Shown: positions 16,183 through 23,079 of the stretch, piece by piece | Layout: each line of letters opens with the position of its first letter | Numbering within the stretch: the first letter of the stretch is position 1 | DNA from: Elusimicrobia bacterium RIFOXYD2_FULL_34_15 | GTDB taxonomy: Bacteria > Elusimicrobiota > UBA8919 | Reading direction: 5' to 3' | Length of the DNA: 50,098 nucleotides | NCBI GenBank assembly: GCA_001800605.1 | Contig: MGVS01000009.1 | Coordinates: forward strand, 497-50,594 | Position numbers and translations under genes: made by a program | Notes under the pieces: generated by a model | What the model was told of the DNA's origin: nothing | The model's input: only the letters and a program-made list of their open reading frames with translations | Database searches by the model: none

Positions 16183-16995
16183 ATGAATAGTATAAGATTT
16201 ATTTTGATAAGTTTTTTTATAATTGTCATTGCTAGTGTTTCTTTATTTTCAAATAATAAATGGGATACAAATATTTATATTGGATACAAATGTATCCCAG
16301 GTAAATATTATTATTTTCAAGGAATTGAATCGTATATAAATGGTGTAGGTGTTCCTATATTACCAGCATTTGAACAAGGAGAAGTAAATTCTAATCTTGA
16401 GTTGTTAACTTTAAGATTTTCATTTTTAAAACCACAAAAAATATTTAATTTTGGTTTAGAAACAGGCATAGATTTACCTATTAAAAAGACAATCAATAAA
16501 TGGTTTAAACCCGCAACATTTAATTACACAGGTATAACAAGATTTCCTCGTTCTGACTTTGGTATTTCTAGCCCTAATGCAGATGATACTTATACAAAGG
16601 AAATTAGTACAATAGCATTTCCTTTGTTGGTGAAATTTAGCAAGAGGATGCTTAACAAAGGAAATTTAAATTTTGATTTAGGTTTAAATATCGGGGAATA
16701 TTTGATATTCCAAAAAATAGAGACATTTGAAATGTTTGAATCAAAAGTTAATATTGGTAGTACTTATAATTTAGCAACAAGAGATATAAATATTTATTCT
16801 AAAATAATTGCTGAATTTAACCCTGAAGTGAAATACAAACTTAAAGATAATTGCTTTATAGGGATTTTCGGTGATATTGGTTACATTCCTAAATTTGAAA
16901 TGTTATTAGAAGAAGATACCAATACTTTTAAAACCAAGTATGAATTTGGTGGTTTAACATATGGTGGTGGATTAAATTTTAATTTAGATTTTTAA
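16183..16995 (+). CDS. Predicted outer-membrane beta-barrel protein
   Basis: A 270-residue protein with a signal peptide (1-22, FILISFFIIVIASVSLFS). It then has alternating amphipathic strands with aromatic girdles (WDTNIYIGYKC, FNFGLETGIDL, NFDLGLNIG, CFIGIFGDIGYIP), ending in GGGLNFNLDF with a terminal Phe, the classic barrel signature. The frame is open further upstream, but the ATG at 16183 has AGGAG 10 bases before it and gives a proper signal peptide. It follows the fibre-like gene in the same transcript, so a surface partner role is plausible. The family is not recognised. Confidence 0.75.
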   Translation: MNSIRFILISFFIIVIASVSLFSNNKWDTNIYIGYKCIPGKYYYFQGIESYINGVGVPILPAFEQGEVNSNLELLTLRFSFLKPQKIFNFGLETGIDLPIKKTINKWFKPATFNYTGITRFPRSDFGISSPNADDTYTKEISTIAFPLLVKFSKRMLNKGNLNFDLGLNIGEYLIFQKIETFEMFESKVNIGSTYNLATRDINIYSKIIAEFNPEVKYKLKDNCFIGIFGDIGYIPKFEMLLEEDTNTFKTKYEFGGLTYGGGLNFNLDF

Positions 16996-17008
16996 GGAGG
17001 TTTTATTA

Positions 17009-17161
17009 ATGACAGAACAAGTACCGGGATTATCAGCAGAACAGATTTCAGTATTATTACAGATAATAAACAGAAGCACCTATGTTGGTGATCAAATTGA
17101 ATTTGTTACTGAATTAAAAAGAACGCTAATTGAGATGTTAAAGTCAAAACAAGGTCAATAA
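17009..17161 (+). CDS. Small hypothetical protein of 50 residues
   Basis: A short frame starts at an ATG preceded by a near-perfect AAGGAGG and encodes a 50-residue, probably helical protein (starts MTEQVPGLSAEQISVLLQII, ends IEMLKSKQGQ). It is 13 bases after the barrel gene and ends at the TAA just before the 110-bp palindromic element. The strong ribosome binding site and position in the operon argue it is real. Phage loci often carry a similar tiny helical protein next to fibre genes, but I do not recognise its family. Confidence 0.7.
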   Translation: MTEQVPGLSAEQISVLLQIINRSTYVGDQIEFVTELKRTLIEMLKSKQGQ

Positions 17162-17162
17162 A

Positions 17163-17272
17163 CCCCGTTAGAAAACAAAGTTTTCTAATGGTTCTGCGTA
17201 ATGGTGGCATTAAACCATTATTTACTTCACAATTTTACCACCGATTTTGTAAGTGGTTTTTCTCTAACTGGG
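17163..17272 (-). mobile_element. 110-bp palindrome-ended element (intergenic copy, inverse orientation)
   Basis: It begins CCCCGTTAGAAAAC and ends TTCTCTAACTGGG. Its reverse complement aligns along the full 110 bp with the element in glyS (29401-29510), sharing AGTTAGAGAAAA-CCAC, GTGGTAAA and TTGTGAAG in the same order. The flanks are A-rich. It begins one base after the stop codon of the 50-residue gene. Confidence 0.8.
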
Positions 17273-17301
17273 AAAATAATTTGATTTATCAATTTTGCTA
17301 G

Positions 17302-17340
17302 ATTTAAAAGCCCTAAAGTTTATTTTAAGGGCTTTTAAAT
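17302..17340 (+). terminator. Strong hairpin, probable terminator of the fibre/barrel transcript
   Basis: ATTTAAAAGCCCT (17302-17314) pairs with AGGGCTTTTAAAT (17328-17340) across a 13-base loop, ending in TTTT. It is 4 bases before the AGGAGG of the glycosyltransferase gene, so it could also modulate read-through into that gene. Confidence 0.65.
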
Positions 17341-17360
17341 TATTAGGAGGAAGAAATACT

Positions 17361-18671
17361 ATGAAACAATTAACTATAGGCATTGCATCTATCTTTCCGG
17401 ATAAATTAAAAAAGTGTTTAGATTTGGTTACAGCTTATACTAATAATATAGATTATGAAATAATAGTTTGCGGTACACAAGAAGTTGAACCAATTGTAAA
17501 AATGTATCCAAATGCCAGATTTATATTAGATACAGAAAACAATGCAGTATTAGCTTATCAGAGAACCTTAGAAAATAGTTTGGGTGAATATTTTGCAATA
17601 TTAAATGATGATAATTACGTAACTCAAAACTGGGCGGAAAACATGTTAAATTTTTTAGCTCCGTATAAAAATGAAAAGAATGTCTGCGGAGTATTTCGCA
17701 TGTTTTCTGAACCCCAGCGCGAAATCCCGCCATTTGCTTTGGATATAGGATTATATCCAACAATATTTTGCATGAAAACCGCTGAATTAAAAGAATTAGG
17801 CGGGTTTGATCGTGGTTATAAAATGTGGTTTATTGACCCAGACCTTGGAATGAGAATATGGAAAAATGGCGGAAAGGTGTTATTGTGTCCAAATAGCATA
17901 GTATTTCACGAACAAGAATTAAACAAAAATAGAGAAGAAAGAATGGCAAAATATTGGAAGGATGATGAACAAAAATTTGAAAGTTACTGGGGTTATAAGT
18001 TAAGATATAGAAACGATAATAAATATAATGTCATATTTTGCCTGCCCGGCAATAATTTCTCTGGTAAATTCTTGGATTCATGGACTAGTTTAATAACATA
18101 TTGTATGTCTAAAGGTATTAAATTTGCAGTATCAAGGAGCGAATCCTGTAATATATACTATGTAAGGAATATGTGTTTAGGAGCAAATGTAAGTAGAGGC
18201 GAAAATCAAAAGCCATTTGATGGGAAAATTGATTATGATTATCTAATGTGGATTGACTCGGACATGGTATTTAATCCGCAACAGTTTGAACGGTTGTTAT
18301 CACATAACAAAGATATAGTATCCGGTCTTTATTTGATGGATAGTGGTAAGCAATTTGCTACTGTTAAGGATTGGGATGAAAAATTCTTTGAAAAAAATGG
18401 TTATTTTCAGTTTCTAACACAAGATGACATAAAAGATAAAAATGAATTAATGGAAGTGAGCTATACCGGATTTGGGTTTATATTAATTAAAAAAGGTGTA
18501 TTTGAAAGTATGACGTACCCATGGTTTAAGCCGATAGAGAAGAAAATAGGCAATATGGTAGATTTTACTATGGAAGATGTAGCATTTTGTCTACGGGCAA
18601 AAGAAAAAGGATTAAAGATATATATTGATCCTTTAATAAAAGCCGGTCATGAAAAAAAGATTGTATATTAG
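17361..18671 (+). CDS. Tandem-domain glycosyltransferase
   Basis: The 436-residue protein contains two GT-A-like halves. The N-terminal half (about 1-210) is a GT2-like domain with the acidic motif ILNDDNYV and the later FDRGYKMWFIDPDLGMRIW. The C-terminal half (about 225-436) has YLMWIDSDMVFNPQQFERLL with a DSD motif, then YTGFGFILIKKGVFE. Bifunctional proteins of this kind build short glycans on surface or phage structures. The frame extends upstream to a TTG, but that crosses the terminator-like hairpin, and the ATG at 17361 has AGGAGG. It probably acts with the fibre-like and barrel proteins. Confidence 0.83.
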   Translation: MKQLTIGIASIFPDKLKKCLDLVTAYTNNIDYEIIVCGTQEVEPIVKMYPNARFILDTENNAVLAYQRTLENSLGEYFAILNDDNYVTQNWAENMLNFLAPYKNEKNVCGVFRMFSEPQREIPPFALDIGLYPTIFCMKTAELKELGGFDRGYKMWFIDPDLGMRIWKNGGKVLLCPNSIVFHEQELNKNREERMAKYWKDDEQKFESYWGYKLRYRNDNKYNVIFCLPGNNFSGKFLDSWTSLITYCMSKGIKFAVSRSESCNIYYVRNMCLGANVSRGENQKPFDGKIDYDYLMWIDSDMVFNPQQFERLLSHNKDIVSGLYLMDSGKQFATVKDWDEKFFEKNGYFQFLTQDDIKDKNELMEVSYTGFGFILIKKGVFESMTYPWFKPIEKKIGNMVDFTMEDVAFCLRAKEKGLKIYIDPLIKAGHEKKIVY

Positions 18672-19010
18672 TTTTTTGACTTGTCTTTTGAACCCCTTAT
18701 GGCTGCCAATGAGCGAGTCCTCCTTCGCTAAAGCTACGGAGGATTAGGGCAAGTGGAATTTATCCGCCGAAGTTCCTTTCGAACGTAGGCGGACAGCCGC
18801 CGAACCCCACATAGTTTTGTCTGCGGCAAAACTAGTCATGGGGGCTCGCACGGTAATTTACAGAGTATTTGTGAGCTCGAAATTACGAGTGAAATAGCCA
18901 TCGGGGTGCATTTCTTTTGCTGACTTTTCTTTAGGCAAGTAAAGAAAAGTTAGCGGGGGTGCAGGGGCACGTAAGCCCCGCGACTTAAAATAATATTTAA
19001 TTTCTATTAC
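18672..19010. repeat. Composite GC-rich palindromic repeat island (no gene)
   Basis: This 380-bp gap is conspicuously GC-rich. It holds CCGCCGAAGTT-CGTAGGCGG (18764-18792), an AGTTTTG/CAAAACT hairpin near 18815, CTCG-AAATTA-CGAG near 18880, a perfect 10-bp stem CTTTTCTTTA/TAAAGAAAAG (18924-18949), and GGGGC-ACGTAA-GCCCC (18964-18979). It resembles stacked REP/BIME-like elements. No gene is visible before the promoter at 19011. Confidence 0.65.
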
Positions 19011-19038
19011 TTGACATTTCTAATTTTTTTTATATAAT
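19011..19038 (+). promoter_or_regulatory. Promoter of the single-receiver gene
   Basis: TTGACA (19011-19016), 16-base spacer, TATAAT (19033-19038). The ATG is 14 bases beyond the -10, so the transcript would have a leader of only about seven bases with no Shine-Dalgarno. Confidence 0.8.
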
Positions 19039-19052
19039 TACTTTTAGAGTTT

Positions 19053-19424
19053 ATGAAAAAAATATTACTTGTTGAAGACGGCAAACATTTAAGCCAGATT
19101 TATAAAGAAGAACTCGAAGAATTGGGCTATAGTGTAGATTTGGAAGCAACCGGTAATGCCGCATTAAAATACCTTGAAACAGGTACGCCGGATTTAATCA
19201 TTTTAGATATAAATCTGCCTGATATTAACGGAATTATGGTATTACAGCAGATAAAAAATGCACATTTGGAGATTCCGATAATGATGTGTACAGCATACGA
19301 GCAATTTGAAAGCTACTATCAGCGATTTACAGATAAAAACAGAGAATATTATTCTTACCTCATTAAGCCAATCACGCTCGAAAAACTTCAAACAGAAGTA
19401 GAAAAAGCAATCGGCAAACCTTAA
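19053..19424 (+). CDS. Stand-alone receiver-domain response regulator
   Basis: The 123-residue protein is a CheY-like receiver only. The acidic pair is Glu8-Asp9 (LLVEDGKH), the phosphoacceptor is Asp52 (LIILDINLPDING), Thr is in MMCTAYE, and Lys is in LIKPI. The region between the Thr and Lys motifs is longer than usual (FESYYQRFTDKNREYYSY). There is no output domain, so it should act through protein interaction. It is probably an orphan partner of a kinase elsewhere. A near-leaderless promoter precedes it and a clear terminator follows. Confidence 0.88.
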   Translation: MKKILLVEDGKHLSQIYKEELEELGYSVDLEATGNAALKYLETGTPDLIILDINLPDINGIMVLQQIKNAHLEIPIMMCTAYEQFESYYQRFTDKNREYYSYLIKPITLEKLQTEVEKAIGKP

Positions 19425-19450
19425 TACTTTGAAAGAAATCTGTGTAATCA

Positions 19451-19477
19451 GGCATCAATCTTTTTTGATGCCTTTTT
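19451..19477 (+). terminator. Rho-independent terminator after the receiver gene
   Basis: GGCATCAA (19451-19458), loop, TTGATGCC (19465-19472), then TTTTT. Confidence 0.85.
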
Positions 19478-19522
19478 GATTGACTTTTCACCTTTTATTT
19501 GATAATATTTTATGAATATTTG

Positions 19523-19645
19523 GCACACAAAATACAGTACACAGAATACAGTACACAGGATACAGCTTTAAGTTTTAGTTTATGAATTAATAAGAATAAG
19601 GTTCTATTCCTACATTTTTAATCCCGCAACTAGCTCGGGACAAGT
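19523..19645. repeat. AATACAGTACACAG tandem phrases and CCCG/CGGGACAAG hairpin
   Basis: AATACAGTACACAG occurs twice in tandem (about 19530-19558), followed by GGATACAGCTTTAAG. A similar run is at 38216-38250. Further on, AATCCCGCAACTAGCTCGGGACAAG (split phrase, 19620-19644) belongs to the 7303 family. GATTACACAGATTA-type sequence also occurs in reverse at 19437-19449. No gene is seen. Confidence 0.65.
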
Positions 19646-19678
19646 TTTTGCATTTTAAATTTTTAATTGATTTATTTT

Positions 19679-21436
19679 ATGAAAAGAACACACAATTGTG
19701 GTGAATTACGCAGTTCTGATATATCCAAAAAAGTGATACTTTGCGGTTGGGTTCATACCCGACGTGACCATGGCGGAGTTATTTTTGTTGATTTAAGAGA
19801 CAGGTATGGCATTGTCCAGATAGTTTTCAACAAGGGAGAAATATTAGAACGGGCAAAAGAACTGAAAAGTGAGTATGTGATTCTGGTTGAGGGAATTGTC
19901 GGGAAAAGACCCGAGGGAACGATCAACAAAAATCTTTCAACCGGTGAGATAGAAATAGTTGCCGAAAAATATGAGATTTTAAATATTTCCAAAACACCTC
20001 CTTTTGAAATAACACAGGAAAACATACCTTCAGAAGAAGTTCGCCTGAAATACAGATATATTGATTTACGCAGTGAGAGAATGAAAAAGAACATTATTCT
20101 GAGACACGACATAATTTTAAGTGTCAGGAATTTTCTAAGTAAAAATAATTTTCTTGATATTGAAACTCCCTTATTGACTAAATCAACACCGGAGGGTGCA
20201 CGTGATTTTCTTGTGCCGTCCCGTCTTGAGATAGGTCATTTTTTTGCTTTGCCTCAGTCACCCCAGCTTTTCAAGCAAATTTTGATGGTTGCCGGTTTTG
20301 ACAGGTATTTTCAAATTGCAAAATGTTTCCGTGACGAAGATTTGCGTTCGGACAGGCAGCCGGAGTTTACTCAGATAGATATAGAGATGTCTTTTATAGA
20401 AGAAGACGATATAATAGATGTTACCGAAAAATTAATTTACGAGATTTTTAAGACAGCAGGTATGGAAGTAAAAATTCCTTTTATCCGTATGCCGTATGAT
20501 ACTGCAATGTTAAAATACGGCTGTGACCGCCCTGATACAAGATTTGGATTAGAGATTGAGGACTTAACAGAAATACTTAAAAATACAGGTTTTAAGGTTT
20601 TTTCAGAGACGGTAAAAAATGGCGGTGTTGTAAGAGGTATCAGCGTTCCCGCAGGTGATAAGATATCGCGTCAAACTATTGATAATTTGACGGAACTTGC
20701 AAAAAAATTAGGTGCAAAAGGTCTGGCGTGGATGAAAATGGCCGATACAGGTTTTGAATCGAACATAGTTAAGTTTTTCTCACCGGATGAGTTAAAAAAT
20801 ATAAAAGAAAAATTAAATGTAAAAACCGGGGATATAGTATTTTTTGCAGCGGACAAGAAGCAGATTGCATGTAACGTTTTGGGTAATTTGCGATTATATA
20901 TAGCAGGCCTTTTAAAAATTATTCCGCAGGATAAATTTAATTTTTTATGGGTTGTGGATTTCCCACTTTTCGAATATAGCGCAGAAGATAAAAAATGGAA
21001 TGCTGTCCACCATCCGTTCACGGCACCAAGCAGTGACATTTCGAGTTTACCCGAAACTACCGATTTGGCATCCCTGAAATCGCGGGCATACGATATAGTT
21101 TTAAACGGAACTGAACTTGGCGGCGGTTCTATCAGAATTCACGAAGAAAAAATTCAGGAAAAGGTTTTTGAGATTTTAAAAATAACAAAAGAAGATGCAC
21201 AGGTAAAATTTGGTTTTCTGCTTGATGCACTGCAGTACGGTGCCCCTCCGCACGGCGGTCTTGCCCTTGGCCTGGACAGGGTACTGGCTATGATTACAAA
21301 ATCCGAATCAATCCGCGATGTTATTGCTTTCCCAAAAACTCAGTCAGGCAGTTGTCTTTTGAGCAACGCACCCTCGCCTGTTTCAGAAAGACAGTTAAAA
21401 GAGTTACACATAAAAATAGATAATATAAAAAAATGA
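19679..21436 (+). CDS. aspS: Aspartyl-tRNA synthetase, bacterial type
   Basis: The 585-residue enzyme has the N-terminal OB-fold anticodon domain (CGWVHTRRDHGGVIFVDLRD), class II motif 2 (FRDEDLRSDRQPEFTQIDIE), the bacteria-specific GAD insertion (about 290-420) and motif 3 (GGLALGLDRVLAMI). It charges tRNA-Asp. Length is normal. A TTG at 19667 would add four residues; the ATG at 19679 matches the family N-terminus. There is no good Shine-Dalgarno. The stop overlaps an ATG (ATGA) at 21433 that opens the next frame. Confidence 0.96.
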   Translation: MKRTHNCGELRSSDISKKVILCGWVHTRRDHGGVIFVDLRDRYGIVQIVFNKGEILERAKELKSEYVILVEGIVGKRPEGTINKNLSTGEIEIVAEKYEILNISKTPPFEITQENIPSEEVRLKYRYIDLRSERMKKNIILRHDIILSVRNFLSKNNFLDIETPLLTKSTPEGARDFLVPSRLEIGHFFALPQSPQLFKQILMVAGFDRYFQIAKCFRDEDLRSDRQPEFTQIDIEMSFIEEDDIIDVTEKLIYEIFKTAGMEVKIPFIRMPYDTAMLKYGCDRPDTRFGLEIEDLTEILKNTGFKVFSETVKNGGVVRGISVPAGDKISRQTIDNLTELAKKLGAKGLAWMKMADTGFESNIVKFFSPDELKNIKEKLNVKTGDIVFFAADKKQIACNVLGNLRLYIAGLLKIIPQDKFNFLWVVDFPLFEYSAEDKKWNAVHHPFTAPSSDISSLPETTDLASLKSRAYDIVLNGTELGGGSIRIHEEKIQEKVFEILKITKEDAQVKFGFLLDALQYGAPPHGGLALGLDRVLAMITKSESIRDVIAFPKTQSGSCLLSNAPSPVSERQLKELHIKIDNIKK

Positions 21437-21882
21437 TTAGATACGATTACACAGATTATAAAGGACGATTACACAGATTAAAACCTTTTCTGTTAGTTAT
21501 TTCCTTCATTTTTAATTTTGAATTTTTTTCGCCACTACTTCTTAGGCGAACCCGCCAACGACTTAGTGGCGGGAATTTTACCCCGATTAGAAAAATAATC
21601 AAGATAATTTTTAATCTGAAGGGATATATAACAAAGAAAGTATATATTTGCTATGTAGTTGTTATTATAATTTTTCTAACGGGGCTTAATTATCTTTATT
21701 CACAGGATAATCCGAAGACATACCGTGTTTGGATATGGCAGGAAAATAAAGATTGTTTGTGGAAAATAGCGGAAAAATTTTATGGGGACGGAAGAAAATG
21801 GACAATAATATATGAAGCAAACAAAAGTGAAATCGCAGATCCCAATAAAATATTTCCCAAACAGAGATTGATAATACCATGA
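21433..21882 (+). CDS. LysM-domain protein with repeat-derived N-terminal region
   Basis: The conserved part is the last 55 residues, a LysM-like peptidoglycan-binding domain (VWIWQENKDCLWKIAEKFYG, then WTIIYEANKS and PNKIFPKQRLIIP). A hydrophobic segment (YICYVVVIIIFLTGLNYLY) precedes it and could be a signal or anchor. The preceding 60 or so residues are encoded by GATTACACAGATTA repeats, a CGCCACTA/TAGTGGCG palindrome and CCCCGATTAG. The ATG at 21433 overlaps the aspS stop, but the true start may be downstream at a non-ATG codon. A GAAGG lies near 21619. Confidence 0.65.
   Translation: MIRYDYTDYKGRLHRLKPFLLVISFIFNFEFFSPLLLRRTRQRLSGGNFTPIRKIIKIIFNLKGYITKKVYICYVVVIIIFLTGLNYLYSQDNPKTYRVWIWQENKDCLWKIAEKFYGDGRKWTIIYEANKSEIADPNKIFPKQRLIIP
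21437..21571. repeat. GATTACACAGATTA tandem repeat and CGCCACTA palindrome
   Basis: GATTACACAGATTA-type units at about 21440-21453 and 21468-21481 are followed by CGCCACTA (21530-21537), then CCCGCC, then TAGTGGCGGG (21564-21573). The region overlaps the doubtful N-terminus of the LysM gene. Confidence 0.7.
21581..21684. mobile_element. Possible 104-bp CCCCGTTAG-type element inside the LysM frame
   Basis: It starts CCCCGATTAGAAAAAT and ends ATTTTTCTAACGGGG (final bases 21670-21684), so the outer ends are inverted repeats like those of the 110-bp elements. The internal sequence does not obviously match those copies. It stays open in the LysM gene frame and would encode much of the hydrophobic segment. 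Homology of the ends only. Confidence 0.4.
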
Positions 21883-21887
21883 TATTG

Positions 21888-22063
21888 TTGAAAAACCCCT
21901 GCCTGACGGTAGGCAGGCAACAATTTCTGATTTCACAGATTAAAGTTTAGATTACACAGGTTATGGTTCGACTTCGCTCACCACTTTGGGTTAGTCGTTA
22001 AATCTGCGTAATCGTTTTTAGAAATCTGTGTAATCAAGACCAGTTGATGGTTTTTTCAACGGG
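21888..22063. repeat. Composite repeat region between LysM gene and phoH
   Basis: GTTGAAAAACCCC (about 21887-21899) and GGTTTTTTCAACGGGG (about 22047-22062) bracket the gap as approximate inverted ends. Between them are CCTGCCT/AGGCAGG (21898-21917), GATTACACAGG and AATCTGCGTAATC/AATCTGTGTAATC. The repeat ends 7 bases before the phoH ATG with no Shine-Dalgarno. Confidence 0.6.
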
Positions 22064-22069
22064 GCTACC

Positions 22070-22996
22070 ATGATTACTAAAGAAATTTATTTATCAGATT
22101 CAAAAGACGCACTTGCTTTATTCGGGCAATATGATGCCAATTTAAGACTGCTGGAAAAAAGATTTAATGTCAAAATTTATGCAAGAGGCAATGAAATTAC
22201 TATTAAAGGGCGTAAGAAAAATGTCGAAAACGCAGAAAAGGTAATTAATGATATTATTTTTAAAGTCAAAAACGGCGAAGAGACTATTAAGCCCATAATT
22301 AGCGGTATGCAGTTTGCTAAAGAAGGGGATGCAATTGTAACCACAGACAGGGGCCGGCCAATAAAGCCAAAAACCGAGAGCCAAAAAAAATATGTCGAAG
22401 CGATGAACGAATATGATATGGTTTTTGCAATCGGGCCTGCAGGTACAGGAAAAACATTTTTGGCAGTCGCACAGGCAATAAAACTGCTCAAAGAAAATAG
22501 AATTTCAAGAATTATACTTTCAAGGCCTATAGTTGAGGCAGGCGAAAAGCTTGGATTTCTGCCGGGTGATTTCTATGAAAAAGTAAATCCGTATCTGACA
22601 CCGCTTTACGATGCATTTTATGTGATTCTTGGGCCGCATCTTTTTACGAGATATAAAAGTGAAAGCATTATTGATATAGTTCCGCTTGCGTATATGCGGG
22701 GAAGAACGCTGGAAGATGCTTTTGTTATTCTGGACGAAGCTCAGAATACCACGCTTGAGCAGATGAAAATGTTTCTTACACGCCTGGGCAGCGGTTCAAA
22801 AGCCGTGATAACCGGAGATGTAACACAGATTGATTTTGAAAATAAGAAATCATCAGGATTGGTTTTGATTTCCGAAATTCTTGCATCAATTGACCAGATA
22901 AAGTTTGTAAATTTTTCCGAAGAAGATGTTTTAAGGCACGGAATTGTAAAAAAAATAGTTAAGGCATTTGAAAAATGGAATAAAAAGGCAAGTTAA
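22070..22996 (+). CDS. phoH: PhoH-like ATPase
   Basis: The 308-residue protein has an N-terminal KH-like region (about 1-70) and a P-loop domain with Walker A GPAGTGKT (122-129), the Walker B-like FVILDEAQN, and sensor motif VITGDVTQID. PhoH/YbeZ proteins are associated with rRNA processing and decay and are commonly encoded beside ybeY, as here two genes downstream. Length is typical. The last codons fall in an inverted repeat that fills the gap to the next gene. Confidence 0.94.
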   Translation: MITKEIYLSDSKDALALFGQYDANLRLLEKRFNVKIYARGNEITIKGRKKNVENAEKVINDIIFKVKNGEETIKPIISGMQFAKEGDAIVTTDRGRPIKPKTESQKKYVEAMNEYDMVFAIGPAGTGKTFLAVAQAIKLLKENRISRIILSRPIVEAGEKLGFLPGDFYEKVNPYLTPLYDAFYVILGPHLFTRYKSESIIDIVPLAYMRGRTLEDAFVILDEAQNTTLEQMKMFLTRLGSGSKAVITGDVTQIDFENKKSSGLVLISEILASIDQIKFVNFSEEDVLRHGIVKKIVKAFEKWNKKAS

Positions 22997-23070
22997 AATT
23001 AAAAGTATAAATTAAAATAAAGACAAAAAGACTTAATTTTAACTTTTAACTTTTTACCTTTAACTTGCCT
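22986..23070. repeat. GGCAAGTTAAA inverted repeat overlapping the phoH end
   Basis: The left arm AGGCAAGTTAAAATTAAAAG (22986-23005) includes the phoH stop. The right arm (about 23031-23070), made of TTTTAACTTTTAACTT phrases, ends CTTTAACTTGCCT. Together they form a long imperfect hairpin ending just before the pgpH start. Confidence 0.7.
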
Positions 23071-23079
23071 CACTTTACT

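Noticed and set aside
14030-18671. Prophage
   Set aside because: Only the fibre-like protein looks phage-related; there is no integrase, portal, capsid, terminase, lysis gene or att site in this stretch.
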